From: Clostridia bacterium UC5.1-1E11
GTDB taxonomy: Bacteria > Bacillota > Clostridia > Oscillospirales > Acutalibacteraceae
Assembly (NCBI GenBank): GCA_001305115.1
Contig: BCAA01000020.1
Location: 1 to 40,791, forward strand
Direction: 5' to 3'
Length of the DNA stretch: 40,791 nt
The notes beneath the pieces are model-generated. The model ran no database searches, was not told the DNA's origin, and saw nothing but the letters and a program-made list of their open reading frames with translations. Both the position numbers and the translations under genes were made by a program. Positions 8,816-19,187 of this stretch are shown here, piece after piece. The first letter of the stretch is position 1. Each line of letters begins with the position of its first letter.

Positions 8816-10193
8816 TTACTCCAAAATATGTTTGTATTGAATCTCCTTTAGCCAACCCTCCAGGTTGCTAAGCAAAGATTCATAGAGCGCACTGTCGCTG
8901 AGATCGTCGATATCGTCCAGTTTTAAGAAGGCAGCATTTTCAGAACGGCGCCCATCGATTTCTTGTAGGCGCTCCAGAACGCCATATTCCTCGCCGTGTA
9001 AGCCTACAAACTGCCAATAGATAGGGAAGCGGGAGGTCTTGATCAGAATTTCTTCGATCTCCCAATCCGAACTGAGACGGCCATCTGTGATGAAGAGGAC
9101 CATCACCGGCTTTCGAAGAGCGCCATAGATCATCATAATGTCACGCATAGCCTCCGGTTCATTGTTGTATTGGTAGTTGAGCATACTCATCCACCGCTCA
9201 AATCCCCCGGCTTCTGCAAAGGTGTAGTCTCGCACATTATCCATCGTGACCGCGCCAAACTGACGGCTTTTTGCTCCAAAAGCCCACAGGTCCATTGAGG
9301 CAATATCGGATAGGGTGGTCGCAAAGGCGAAAAATTTGTCGATTACACGCTGCATACGGCCATTTCGATACAGATCAAACATGGAGCCGGAAGCATCCAT
9401 ACACGTGACAACCTGTACTGGAAGATCAGCCACATCCGGATGACGTGCAAAAGAAGCAAACATATTCTTATAGAGACTGGTTAAGTATTCCGTATCCCCG
9501 CGGCACTGACGCGCTAAATTGTCCATGCGGGAACAGACATGGTTTGGTAGGGAAGCGACAATGTTTTGTACCAAAGAAGGTCCGGCCGGATTCCGAGGGG
9601 AGGGATTCGGCTGTTGTGGGGGCGAGGGAGACGACGGACGATTGATCATGGGAGGTGTGGAGGGAACGGAACCAGCTACTGTCCCCCCAAAGTGTTCCAC
9701 CAGTGCTTTCAATCCACCGTTAAAACCGCGCCCAACCGCATTGAATCGCCAGTCATCCCCTCGACGGTAGAGCTCACAGATGACAATGGCACGTTCCGCC
9801 GAAAACTGGCCGCCCGTGTAGGAATACGTCCGACCTCTTCCTGGCCGCGAAAAAGACACACGTGGCCCTTTTCCAACTCCTGCATGGTACGTGTTCCGTC
9901 GATTGCTGCCGTAAAGGATAGTTTAGCGATGTGGGAGGGCAACTGATCCAGACACAGGTGAAAACGAACAGCGCCGCTGGCCACCCCATCGCGAAGAACG
10001 ATTTCATTTTTTGGGGAATTCTTTTGATTGTAAAAGACAAAATAGCGCTCATCAGAAAGACGTCCGGCTGCATCCAGCCCAAAACACCCAATATCAATTT
10101 CCAAAGGGGCTTTGTGGTAGAGTTCCAAATCCAATTCCAGGCCGCTACAGAGTCTGCGAACGGATTCTTTTTGCCCGCGCAAAAATCCAGCAT
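8816..10193 (-). CDS. TerF-like TerD-vWA protein (two frameshifts)
   Basis: This is the last gene of the Ter operon. It starts at ATG 10193 six bases after AGGAGG. It reads MLDF, then, after restoring one T in the T run near 10180, [10 protein letters not shown], then a TerD domain ([20 protein letters not shown]). A second missing base near 9830 shifts into [20 protein letters not shown] and [15 protein letters not shown], the TerD end. After a proline-rich linker comes a von Willebrand A domain with the MIDAS motif DASGS and a later [11 protein letters not shown]. The reconstructed length is about 459 residues, the TerF arrangement. The TerD half lacks the canonical GDNxTGxGxGDDE calcium loop, like the TerA-like gene at the operon start. 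The vWA domain probably mediates metal-dependent assembly with other Ter proteins. The two breaks may be sequencing indels. Confidence 0.8.
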
Positions 10194-10208
10194 AGTACAC
10201 CTCCTGAA

Positions 10209-12920
10209 TCAGGCGTGTTTTTCGGGGAAGATCAGCTTGCGTATGGTTCCAACCGGGAGAACTATCAGCGAAAGCAAAACTACGACGCCCCATTCTTGAA
10301 GGGTCAGTGGAGCCGTCCGAAGGATAGGCCCGCCGATGAAGGTCATAAGAACCTGTACAACAGCGATCAGCGCCATGATATATAGGAACATCTTGTTTTG
10401 CATAATATTATCAAAGATATTGAGCTTTTCCGTACGCGCATTAAATCCGTTCAGCATAGCGCTAAGTACATAGAAACAGAAAAACCCGGTCATAAAATAG
10501 ATGTCGTGTCCTTCGTAAACCATCTCGCCGTCCAGGCGGAACAGACTCTGGAAGAAAGGATGCTGAAGAAAAACCAGGCTGGCGGTGGTCAGATAAATCC
10601 CCATGACCAAGAGAGAGGACCACATATTTTGCTGATGATGGATTCGTCTCTGCGCTTTGGTTTTTCATCCATATAGCGGTCCAGGGCGGGTTCGCCGCCC
10701 AGTGCAAGCGCCGCAAGCGTATCCATCACGATATTGACCCACAACATTTGCGTGACAGACAGCGGTGTGCCCATGCCGATAAATGGCCCAATTAGGGCGA
10801 TCAAAACAGCACTGATGTTGATGGTAAGTTGAAAGACAATGAATTTCCGAATATTGTTGTAGATGGTACGTCCGTACAAAACGGTTTTTACAACGGAATT
10901 AAAATTGTCGTCGAGGATGGTGATCGCTGCCGCTTCTTTGGAAACCTCTGTGCCTGAACCCATCGCAAAACCTAACGTCGGCTTTTTTCAGGGCGGGCGC
11001 ATCGTTGACGCCGTCGCCCGTCATACCGACCACCAGGTTCAATTCCTGTGAAACGCGAACCAAACGGCTCTTGTCCGTCGGAAGTGCACGCGCGACTACA
11101 CGCAGGCGCGGCAATACCTTTTTGAGTTCCTCATCGGACATGGAGGCTAAATCCTCGCTGGTCAGCGCCAAATCGTCTGTAGATTCAATGAGTTTGGCGT
11201 CTCGGGCAATGGCTGCGGCGGTCTCTTTCTTATCGCCTGTGACCATGACCACTTGAATTCCGGCGCGTTTTGCAGTTTGAATTGCTTGCACCGCCTCGGG
11301 GCGCAATTCGTCCCGGATTCCAACCATGCCGACGAAAGTCATATCCTGTAAAAGATGTTCGCCAATTCGGTTGTCGGAAGTGGCAAAGGCAAGGACACGC
11401 ATCGCTTTTTCTGAGAGGGCAGCCATGCGCTTTTCGAGTACTGCCCGTACCTCATCCGTGAGGGGATGGACCTGTAGGTCCTCGCCGTAATAGGCGGTAC
11501 AGTACGCCAGAAGCTTTTCCGGCGCCCCTTTGATGATGGCCCGATTCAGGCGCCCTTTCATCACGCTGGCCGAGTACTTGTTTGCGCTGTTGAACATCAG
11601 CGTATCCTCGCACTCCATTTTGTAAGTTTCGTACGTCAACGTCCCGTCAACCCCCACAAATTCGTGGAGCGCCCGTTCTGTGGCATTGCCGCCGGTGACC
11701 TGTAAGGTTCCATTGTTGACCAGTGCGATTGCATTGGTATTGCCACAAATATTGATTAGAAGCATCTCGCGCAGCGGATCCGGAATGCTGGCAAAGCTCT
11801 GGTAATCTTTTCCCTCGGGAGAAATGAAATCCACCACCTGCAGAGCCCCTTTAGTGATGGTGCCCGTCTTATCAGAAAAGAGAATGTTCAGGCTTCCAGC
11901 TGTTTCTGCGCCATCGATTTTACGGATGAGGATGTTGTCTTTCAGAAGTTTTTTCATGTTTAACCCAGACACCAATGCAATCATCATTGGCAGGCCTTCC
12001 GGAACGGCTACTACGATGATGACAACCGCCAGCGTGATGGAGGAAACGAGGTCGCGCAAAATCTGCATGATATTCTCCACAGAGAAGTAGGCAGGAGCGC
12101 CGGGCAAGAGCGTCGGATTAAAGAAGATGCAGTTGACCATGAAGGCTATGGCGATCAATGTTCCACCGATGTAGCCAAATTTGGAGATAGCATCGGCCAC
12201 TTTTCCCAGTTTGACCTTCAAAGGCGATTCGCGTTCATCGTCCTCCTTGAGTTCCTGCGCCAAACGGCCGAATTGCGATTGGTCGCCCACACATTTAACC
12301 TGCATAATGGCTTCGCCGCTGGTTACTACCGAACCGCGATATACCTTATACGGGTCTAAGAAGTCAATTTTATCTGCATCGTAAACATAGTCAGAATTCG
12401 CTGCGGTCTTTTTCGCCTCTTCGCTTTCGCCGTTGAGGCTCGCTTGATTAACTTTTATATCGCCGTCGATGAGGAAGCCGTCCGCACAAACCTTGTCCCC
12501 TGCCTGAAGGAGGACAAAATCGCCCGTAACAATATCATCGATTTTCATGTCTGTAATCTGTACCATACCATTGCGTTTGCGGAATACTTTACAGAGAATT
12601 TTGGAATATTCATCCTGGAGCTTTTGAAACAGTTGATTGTTGGAATATTCGCTATAGGTTGAAACCGTGGTTGCCAATATAACCGCAATGGCGATGCCGA
12701 CAGCCTCCAGCCAGTCGCCCACGCCGGCAATCGCAAACACCACCGTGATGATCAAGGCCACCGTTAAAATGCGAATCAGGGCGTCTCCACGGAAAGTTTC
12801 CCACAATTCGCGCCAGAAAGAGGTTTGCTCCGGCGGGGTCAACATGTTGCTTCCATACTTTTTTCGGCTTTCTTCCGCTTCCTGTTCAGTAAGCGCGTTT
12901 ATTTCATGATTTTTAAGCAT
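10209..12920 (-). CDS. calcium-type P-type ATPase (two frameshifts)
   Basis: This is a cation-pumping P2-type ATPase of about 903 residues. Visible features are an N-terminal cation-ATPase segment (LTEQEAEESRKKYGSN), actuator domain (NQASLNGESEEAKK), TM4 motif VAVPEGLP typical of Ca2+ pumps, phosphorylation site FSDKTGT with Asp350, KGAPE nucleotide-binding motif, VTGDKKETA and GDGVNDAPALKKADV. One extra base near 10968 shifts the frame, after which GFAMGSGTEVSKEAA continues. One A is missing from an A run near 10630, before NMWSSLLVMG. The C-terminal transmembrane helices then run to FPEKHA. The ATG overlaps the HAD gene by 8 bases, so it is translationally coupled within the operon. It likely exports Ca2+ (known of the PEGLP family). 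Co-transcription with Ca2+-binding TerD proteins is the notable context. Confidence 0.88.
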
Positions 12921-13701
12921 ATGATCGTTCTCCTATACCGGTTAAGATATGGGTTAAAACCTCCTCTGTACCGGCTTGAGCGGGCAGGGAGGAGTATCGA
13001 ATGGGAAATCCCCAGTCGGTGCCTTCAAGCTCACATCCCTTTAGGGACCAAGCTGTGTCGCAGGTGCGCAGCATCGGCACATCGAACCAGGAATCTCCAA
13101 AACCTACTGTCAGGCCGCCGCCTTCCAATTCCCGAACACGTTCGAGGACGGCGCCCTTGTGTAGGGCCTTAGGATAAAGATACAATTTCTTCCTTTGACG
13201 GTACAACCCCCAACCAGAGGGATAAAACTCCTTTGCCAAAGAAGTGTATGCAGAATCGTCGAATGTATTTTCTTCCACGAAAAAGACAGCCAGATATTCA
13301 TATTGCTTGGAAAGGCACTGAATTCCCGGTAAGTGCTTCAGAACCAGTTTCACTCCGTCCGTTAGACCTAGGGGAAGGGAGTAAACGGTGTGTTTTACGT
13401 GTTCCATCCATACGCGATCTTCCTTACCGTCGCGGTATAGATATAAGCCGTTTTGCAGAGATAAGTAACGGCAGCTTCCATCGGAGACAAAGGTTACCCG
13501 ATGGGCTTGTTCCAATCCCCGGAGGGTATTGATGAGGAAAACAGCCCGCTTTTGCAATGCCCGCAGTGCGGAGAGCGCACCAGGGGTCATAAAACCAAAG
13601 GGCTCCTCAAAGCGATACTCCACAGGGAGGACTTTCGCATCTCCCTCCAGGCGGCGTTGTGAAAAAAGGAGCGTGCGGTCCAGATCGGCAGAGAAAATCA
13701 T
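12913..13701 (-). CDS. HAD-family phosphatase of the Ter biosynthetic module
   Basis: A 262-residue HAD hydrolase. The start is ATG 13701, which overlaps the stop of the previous gene (ATGA); upstream in-frame starts lack support. Motif I is FSADLDRTLLF (nucleophile Asp and acid/base Asp as DxD), and motif IV is VGFGDSWFDVPML. The cap region is small, recalling sucrose-phosphatase-like HADs. Comparable HADs accompany phosphoribosyltransferase-like and CitE-like enzymes in described Ter-linked operons, where they are proposed to dephosphorylate a nucleotide-like product; that substrate is inferred. The ATPase gene starts within its last codons. Confidence 0.8.
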   Translation of the reverse strand: MIFSADLDRTLLFSQRRLEGDAKVLPVEYRFEEPFGFMTPGALSALRALQKRAVFLINTLRGLEQAHRVTFVSDGSCRYLSLQNGLYLYRDGKEDRVWMEHVKHTVYSLPLGLTDGVKLVLKHLPGIQCLSKQYEYLAVFFVEENTFDDSAYTSLAKEFYPSGWGLYRQRKKLYLYPKALHKGAVLERVRELEGGGLTVGFGDSWFDVPMLRTCDTAWSLKGCELEGTDWGFPIRYSSLPAQAGTEEVLTHILTGIGERSYA

Positions 13702-14819
13702 TCTATTCCTCCCCGCTTGTCCGCGATCAACCCGCAACAGAGATAAGGCATATCCGGATAGATGGTAACTGGAACATGCCGCTCCTTGGCCAATAGCATA
13801 ATATGGCCGACATCCGGATGCCCGGCTTCCCGCAAAAGAACCCGATCCGGCACACGGCGCAAAAGGACGCGTGTGGTTTCGCCGATGCTCGGTTTGATCC
13901 GGTTGATGTCGTGGATACCGAAATTCTCACCGATCCGCCGGACCGCTTGCATACCGCTCCAATCGGGCGTACGGTTCAACGCACAGAGATGCGTGAATTG
14001 TTCCAAAATTTCATTGCGCCGCGGGGCAAACCATTGGCACACCCCATCCAAATAGCGGGCGGTCTGGTCTTTTTCAGCAAACTCCTTGTAAACCCGAACC
14101 CCGTGAAAATCGTTGGGGCCGATTAAGGACGTATTGTGCACAGTGCGGCTGATTAAACCACAAATGGTGCTGTTGAGACAGCAGGATGGATTGATAAAAT
14201 CCTCCCGTGTGGCAAACAGGGAACATGAGTGGGCCGGGTCGGCCAATACCGCCAATGTGGGCTGTAGGGCGGTCCCGTTGTGTGCGTTGAATTGTTTGCA
14301 GGATTCCTCCAATTGGTGGGTAATCATTCCCTTTCCGGTCCAACCGTCCACAAAGACGATTTCCTGATTTGGATGCCGGGACAAGATCAAACGTATGGCA
14401 TTTTCATCAAATCCCTTACCGCGGATGATGCTTACCCCATAGTGCGGCAAGTCACAACCTAATTCACGCGCGGCATAACGGCGCATTAAGATGCCGCATG
14501 GGACCCCTGCACGCACCAAAGAAACCAAAACCGGGTTTGCATACACGGAGAGCACCAGGCGTGTCAAAACACCTGTGTAGAGAGCTACTTCCGGCAGTTG
14601 TGTCTCCATTAGATGATCGAAAACCTTCTCATAGGCGGGGCTGGGAACCTGTTCAATGGGAAGGTCCTCGGAATAGTGGCGGCCTGCCTGTATGTCGCGT
14701 TCCCGGAGGGCGGTTTCCCGCTCTTCCACCTGTCCGGTCACGTCCTTGAGCAGCAGGACGACGTCATTTGGATCAAAACTCCCCAGATGGGGCGGTAACA
14801 TTGCATCCCTCTGTTTCAT
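13698..14819 (-). CDS. phosphoribosyltransferase-like / StiP-type protein (PRTase_1)
   Basis: This 373-residue protein starts at ATG 14819, overlapping the preceding stop by ATGA; the longer in-frame extension is ignored. It has a phosphoribosyltransferase-like fold: LVSLVRAGVPCGILMRRY in the N-terminal half, a strand-loop EIVFVDGWTGKGMITHQL at about 180-200 resembling the PRPP loop, and a conserved C-terminal part with INRIKPSIGETTRVLLRRVP and PDMPYLCCGLIADKRGG. This matches what I recall of the PRTase_1 family, also named cysteine protease StiP N-terminal, found only in Ter-type operons. Together with the next upstream gene it probably builds a ribose-linked metabolite. The call rests on remembered family motifs. 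Confidence 0.75.
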   Translation of the reverse strand: MKQRDAMLPPHLGSFDPNDVVLLLKDVTGQVEERETALRERDIQAGRHYSEDLPIEQVPSPAYEKVFDHLMETQLPEVALYTGVLTRLVLSVYANPVLVSLVRAGVPCGILMRRYAARELGCDLPHYGVSIIRGKGFDENAIRLILSRHPNQEIVFVDGWTGKGMITHQLEESCKQFNAHNGTALQPTLAVLADPAHSCSLFATREDFINPSCCLNSTICGLISRTVHNTSLIGPNDFHGVRVYKEFAEKDQTARYLDGVCQWFAPRRNEILEQFTHLCALNRTPDWSGMQAVRRIGENFGIHDINRIKPSIGETTRVLLRRVPDRVLLREAGHPDVGHIMLLAKERHVPVTIYPDMPYLCCGLIADKRGGIE

Positions 14820-16069
14820 AACGCGATCACCGTCACTTTCTCCATCCCCTTGCCTTTGAGATAAGCGGCAAGCTGGCGCAAGCCCGCAGGGCGCAAAACG
14901 CCTTCTTCGACAAAGAGGAGAGCCTCCTGATATACACCATCCGGGACATTGTACAGATACCCCACCGGGCTGTAACAATCCGGCGGGTCAAAACAAACTC
15001 CGGACACAATGGCGGAACCAGACATGGGAAATACGGGGCTTTGCGTAGTGGAATGGAACTTGCATCCGCCGCAGAAACCAGCGATCAAGGCAGGCGCAAA
15101 GATAAATTCCCCGGTGCCCAAGCAAAGTGTATGTTTCCCCTGAGGGGGAAGAGAGAGCTGTGCGGAAATGGATTGACAGCGGGATCGTTGACGTTCCAAG
15201 GCATCCGACGTTTGGAGGGTCCGGTCTGCGAGGGGCTCTCCGGGCAGCGAGCGAATGTCAAAGGGTTCACCGGGGGTATTGCGGAAGTCCGTCAGGGAAA
15301 GGGGAGGAAGAGCTCCCGTCTGGATGCCGCAAATGTGTCCGTGCAGAAGGGATACCACTCGGATTTCAATCCCAAGTTCCTGCTCGATAGCACGGCGGTT
15401 GCCACCGTCGCTGTTGTCCACCAGAGCCATCAATGTAAAGCGCCGAATGCCATAGGCCTTATGAAGCTGACGGATTAAGCGCAGCGCCGTGTTCCCAGTA
15501 GTGAGCTCGTCGTCCACCAAAACCACCTGTTGACAGGCGGCCATAAACGGATCTTGCGGGTCCAAGTACAACCGATGGGTTCGGGCATGGGAATGGGATT
15601 CATCGAAGACTAGAGGGGAGGTTCCCACGGATTCCAACCGGGTGGTACTGATATACGCCATTTCTCCTGTGAAACAATCGGCAACTGCCCGGGCTAACCC
15701 CGTTGCCGTTTCGGCAAAGCCGAGAAACAATGTCCGGTCTTTCAAGCCCAAACGTTCACGGGAATGCTCTAAGTCATTCCACAGCGAAAGAAAGGGAGGA
15801 GCAGAATGCCCTTTGAGGATTTCCGCCCAACCGTGGCGGTCCGGCTGTCCTATCCACGCAAGAGCCAGAAGTTTCCCCGCAGCCAAAAGTGAAGAGGGAG
15901 AAATGGGAAGATGCTTGCCTAACACCTTGCTGACAAACAGAAAGGCGCGCTGTGGATTTTGACGAACAGCCAATTGAAAGAGATCCTCCGCGCACAATCC
16001 AAAGCGCGCTTCTTCCACCTCTAATTCAAGAGTAAGCGCGGGTTCCAGAGAAAAAACCGTTTTGCTCAT
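14816..16069 (-). CDS. PRTase_2-TRSP phosphoribosyltransferase-like protein
   Basis: A 417-residue protein beginning MSKTVFSLEPALTLELEVEE at ATG 16069. The N-terminal 270 residues are phosphoribosyltransferase-like, with LFLGFAETATGLARAVAD and the PRPP-binding strand QQVVLVDDELTTGNTALRLI; the C-terminal 130 residues (GEFIFAPALIAG to VTVIAL) fit the TRSP domain that follows PRTase_2. In the raw sequence it appears fused to the lyase gene because one extra A in an A8 run near 16165 removes the lyase stop; removing that base restores a lyase ending at 16066 and an ATGA overlap. It is part of the Ter biosynthetic module, known by association only; its substrate is unproven. Confidence 0.78.
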   Translation of the reverse strand: MSKTVFSLEPALTLELEVEEARFGLCAEDLFQLAVRQNPQRAFLFVSKVLGKHLPISPSSLLAAGKLLALAWIGQPDRHGWAEILKGHSAPPFLSLWNDLEHSRERLGLKDRTLFLGFAETATGLARAVADCFTGEMAYISTTRLESVGTSPLVFDESHSHARTHRLYLDPQDPFMAACQQVVLVDDELTTGNTALRLIRQLHKAYGIRRFTLMALVDNSDGGNRRAIEQELGIEIRVVSLLHGHICGIQTGALPPLSLTDFRNTPGEPFDIRSLPGEPLADRTLQTSDALERQRSRCQSISAQLSLPPQGKHTLCLGTGEFIFAPALIAGFCGGCKFHSTTQSPVFPMSGSAIVSGVCFDPPDCYSPVGYLYNVPDGVYQEALLFVEEGVLRPAGLRQLAAYLKGKGMEKVTVIAL

Positions 16070-17203
16070 AGATGGTACACCTCGTTGTAGACCGCCCGAA
16101 GCAGGCCTTTTGCATCGGTATTCTCCTGATAAACCCCAAAAAGTTCCGCTTGACGCAGCGTTTTTTTTCGCCCAAAGGGCGTGGGGCTTCAGCTCATTCA
16201 TTTTGTTGTGACGGATACTGGGCATAACCCCCAAATGTCCAGGGTCTTCTCCCAATATGGCGGCGGCATCGTGATACCGCTCATACGGTATAGCATAGCT
16301 GGCCTGGACGGGGAGCAACTGTGTAGGATGGACACAGGTTTTTCCGCAGAGGCCGTTTTGCAGATCGAAATAGACCTCTTTCATGAGTCCTTCCACTTCT
16401 GCCCAACTTCGAAGTGCCCGTGCCCGCGCAATGGTGCTGTAGTACTCCCATACAGGGCCGCTGATGGTATAGCGATCCCCTAGACCGAATACCCGAACGA
16501 TGTCCGCGATGCAGGAGGCCACCATGGGGATGCTATAGATCGTCGTATCGACACACCGCCGGATGCCGTACAATCCACACAAGTCGGTAGCGCCCACACG
16601 AATATTTAGGATACGATCAAAGAACGGGTCTGCGATGGCAGCCAACTCTCGAAGCATTTCTATGCGGTCATTGCAGAGCATCAGTTCCACGGATTCCAAA
16701 ATGGGCATGATATAGAAAGGAGCTTCTGCCTGCCGGTCGATGTCGGATACAATGGGAAGAGCCCGACGAAGGCTTTGGCTGGTTGCCTTGGGGAGAATGA
16801 CACCGGTGAGAATGGAGTTGTTTGCCAGAAAAAGTTCCGCTAGGTTTTCCAGCATATCCACATCCTTGACACGTACAAAGAGAAGCGGGAGTCTATCCCG
16901 GGATAGACTCCCCTCGAACAATGCCTGCTTTATACTTGCGAGCTGTCGGCCTACGTTTGCTACAGCGGCGTCACGCTCCTGATCGCCGACAGCGTCTTCC
17001 AGGCAAATGGCCATGGAGGAGAGCCCTTGTACCTTTCCCTCCTGAACGATCTGGGCAATGGATGGATTTCCCCCCGGAATATAGAGCAATCCGCCGAGTG
17101 CGCCGCGCAGAGTCTCCCGTTCGGTTGCTTTATCGAACGGTACGGGATCACGGAAAAACAAGCTTTTCCGGTCGCCGTCGGATAAATAGTTAAAATATTG
17201 CAT
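16066..17203 (-). CDS. CitE-like (HpcH/HpaI superfamily) C-C bond lyase, one frameshift
   Basis: A TIM-barrel lyase of about 378 residues. Visible motifs are GLLYIPGGNPSIAQI near residue 38, CLEDAVGDQERDAAV with the metal-binding acid, LFVRVKDVDML, MPILESVELML, and GKTCVHPTQLLPV, the CitE-type signature before the C-terminus. One extra A near 16165 (WAKK) shifts the frame; the corrected end is KTLRQAELFGVYQENT to NEVYHL with a stop that overlaps the next ATG. It lies 78 bases after the third terD stop, with a stable hairpin (17230-17266) between. Such lyases are known partners of PRTase_1/PRTase_2 in Ter operons and may supply or cleave the carbon skeleton of the metabolite. Confidence 0.8.
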
Positions 17204-17229
17204 GTTATCGGATCCTTGTGTTTTTTAGA

Positions 17230-17266
17230 ACCCCTGTGCGGTAGCTCTTTGCAACCGCACAGGGGT
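17230..17266 (-). promoter_or_regulatory. intercistronic hairpin separating terD genes from the biosynthetic genes
   Basis: ACCCCTGTGCGGT (17230-17242) pairs perfectly with ACCGCACAGGGGT (17254-17266) over an 11-base loop. No T run follows it in the operon direction, so it looks like an RNA stability or processing hairpin rather than a full terminator. It would allow different levels of the TerD proteins and the enzymes. Confidence 0.5.
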
Positions 17267-17281
17267 GTAAATCATTTCTAT

Positions 17282-17854
17282 TTAGACGCTGAGGCCATAC
17301 TGACGGCACAGGGCCTCCAGGCCGCCGTTAAAGCCAGAACCCACGGCAGAGAACTTCCATTCGCCGTTGTGGCGGTAAATCTCGGCAAATACGATGGCTG
17401 TCTCCGTGGAATAGTCCTCCCCAAGGTCGTAACGAAGGAGTTCCACGCCGGTCTGTTTGTCCACCAGGCGGACAAACGCATTTGCCACCTGTCCAAAGTT
17501 TTGACCGCGAGCCTGTGCATCGTAGATGGTCACTGTCACGACAATCTTTTCAACATAGCTGGGAACCTGGTCAAATTCGATGGTAATGGCTTCATCATCA
17601 CCCTCGCCCTCGCCGGTGCGGTTGTCTCCGGAATGGGTCACGCCGCCGGCAGACAGGTTGTTGTAGAAGATAAAATCCGAATCATGGGCGCATTTTCCTG
17701 TTCCATCCAATAGGAAGATCGAAGCGTCCAGATCGTAGTCTGCGCCGCTGTCGTATTGCTTAATGTCCCATCCCAGGCCAACAAGGGCTACTTTTAGATT
17801 TGGCGCTTCCTTACTCAGATTGATTTTTTGACCTTTGGTCAGATTAATGGGCAT
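17282..17854 (-). CDS. TerD-family calcium-binding stress protein
   Basis: A 190-residue single-domain TerD protein, the usual family length. It opens with MPINLTKGQKINLSK and carries the paired acidic segments YDLDASIFLLD and [13 protein letters not shown], which bind Ca2+ in characterised TerD proteins. It ends with the signature [28 protein letters not shown] precedes the ATG. It is very similar to the paralogue at 18540. TerD proteins are cytosolic and are induced by metal, oxidative or envelope stress in other bacteria; the ligand here is inferred. Confidence 0.93.
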   Translation of the reverse strand: MPINLTKGQKINLSKEAPNLKVALVGLGWDIKQYDSGADYDLDASIFLLDGTGKCAHDSDFIFYNNLSAGGVTHSGDNRTGEGEGDDEAITIEFDQVPSYVEKIVVTVTIYDAQARGQNFGQVANAFVRLVDKQTGVELLRYDLGEDYSTETAIVFAEIYRHNGEWKFSAVGSGFNGGLEALCRQYGLSV

Positions 17855-17885
17855 ACGTATTCCTTCCTTTCCTAAAATGATTTTA

Positions 17886-18494
17886 TCAGCAGTAGCGGTT
17901 TACCAAGTCGGCAATTCCGGGATCATAGCCGGGCTGGCCGATGGCATTGAACTTCCAACTATCGCCGCGCCGGTAAATTTCACCGACGACCATAGAAGTT
18001 TTTCCCGAGTAGTCCTCGGTCAGGTTGTAGTATGCGATGGTTTCATTGGAACCTTTGTCCACAATGCGGATATAGGCGTTTTCGACCATCCCAAAGTGCT
18101 GCTTCCGCTGAACGCAATTATAAATATTTACAACAAAGACAATACGATCCACAATCTGCGGAACACGGGTCAAATCCACCAATATTTGCTCCGAATCTTC
18201 CATACCGCCCATCGTTCCACCGACCAGGTTATCGCCGCAGTGATGGACACAACCAGTCGGATGGTCTTTATGATTGAAGAAGATAATCTCTTCTTTGGAT
18301 GGAATTTTTCCATTCGCGTTCAGCATGATGACGGAAGCATCGATGTCCACGTCCTCTTTCTGTTTAAACAAACCCAGAAGGCCGCCCTTCTGCTGAACTT
18401 CTTTCCAGCCCAGACCGACCATGAGGTTGGTGAGCTGAGAACCGTCCTTTTTATGGAGATCAATTTTTTGTCCTTTTTGAAGGGAAATCGCCAT
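17886..18494 (-). CDS. TerD-family protein with altered calcium loop (YceC-like)
   Basis: A 202-residue TerD paralogue: MAISLQKGQKIDLHKKDG, DVDIDASVIMLNANGK, then GDNLVGGTMGGMEDSEQ where canonical members have GDNxTGxGxGDDE, and finally GEIYRRGDSWKFNAIGQPG. It also has an insertion around residues 35-50 (KGGLLGLFKQKED). The first acidic segment is kept but the second is changed, so Ca2+ affinity probably differs. B. subtilis YceC has a similar place in an operon with YceD/YceE. It lies 31 bases upstream of the next terD. Confidence 0.9.
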   Translation of the reverse strand: MAISLQKGQKIDLHKKDGSQLTNLMVGLGWKEVQQKGGLLGLFKQKEDVDIDASVIMLNANGKIPSKEEIIFFNHKDHPTGCVHHCGDNLVGGTMGGMEDSEQILVDLTRVPQIVDRIVFVVNIYNCVQRKQHFGMVENAYIRIVDKGSNETIAYYNLTEDYSGKTSMVVGEIYRRGDSWKFNAIGQPGYDPGIADLVNRYC

Positions 18495-18539
18495 AGGATT
18501 TACACCTGCTTTCTTAAAATATATTTGAAAGAAAATGGG

Positions 18540-19118
18540 TTACACATTCAGCCCAAAATTGCGGCACAATGCAGCAAGGCCTCCCTGGAATCCAGACCCT
18601 ACAGCAGCAAATTTCCACTCGCCATTGTGACGATAGAGTTCTGCAACTACGATAGCCGTTTCAATGGAATAATCCTCGCCTAAATCGTAGCGCAACAATT
18701 CTTCGTTCTTTGCGGTATCGACGATGCGGATGTATGCATTGGATACCTGGCCGAAATTCTGCCCTCTTGCATCCGCCTCATGAATGGTAACGGTAAACGA
18801 GATCTTCTGCACATTGGCGGGCACCTTGCTTAACGTCACTTTGACGGACTCATCGTCACCCTCACCTTCGCCGGTGCGGTTATCACCGGAGTAGATGACA
18901 CTGCCCGCTCCATCCTGTGGATTGTTGTAGAAAACAAAATTGGTTTCGTTTTCTACCTTTCCGTTATCTCCGGTCATAAAAACGGAAACATCCAGATCAA
19001 ATTCATGACCGCCGTCGTACTTGTTCGTGTCCCAGCCGAGGCCGACCAGAATCGAGTCGAGACCTGCATTTCCTTTGGTCAGATCTACTTTTTGTCCTTT
19101 AGAAAGATTGATAGGCAT
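18540..19118 (-). CDS. TerD-family calcium-binding stress protein (YceD/YceE-like)
   Basis: I start at ATG 19118 ([16 protein letters not shown]), nine bases after AAGGAG, not at the in-frame ATG 19148. The protein has 192 residues with [28 protein letters not shown] and [20 protein letters not shown]. It is a close paralogue of the 17282 gene, pointing to a local duplication. A small inverted repeat (TTTCCAT/ATGGAAA, 19163-19184) lies between it and the telA gene. Confidence 0.93.
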   Translation of the reverse strand: MPINLSKGQKVDLTKGNAGLDSILVGLGWDTNKYDGGHEFDLDVSVFMTGDNGKVENETNFVFYNNPQDGAGSVIYSGDNRTGEGEGDDESVKVTLSKVPANVQKISFTVTIHEADARGQNFGQVSNAYIRIVDTAKNEELLRYDLGEDYSIETAIVVAELYRHNGEWKFAAVGSGFQGGLAALCRNFGLNV

Positions 19119-19187
19119 ACAACAACACTCCTTTTTATGAAATATCATACATCCTCAATGGATTTCCATTCCACTGGATGGAAACGA

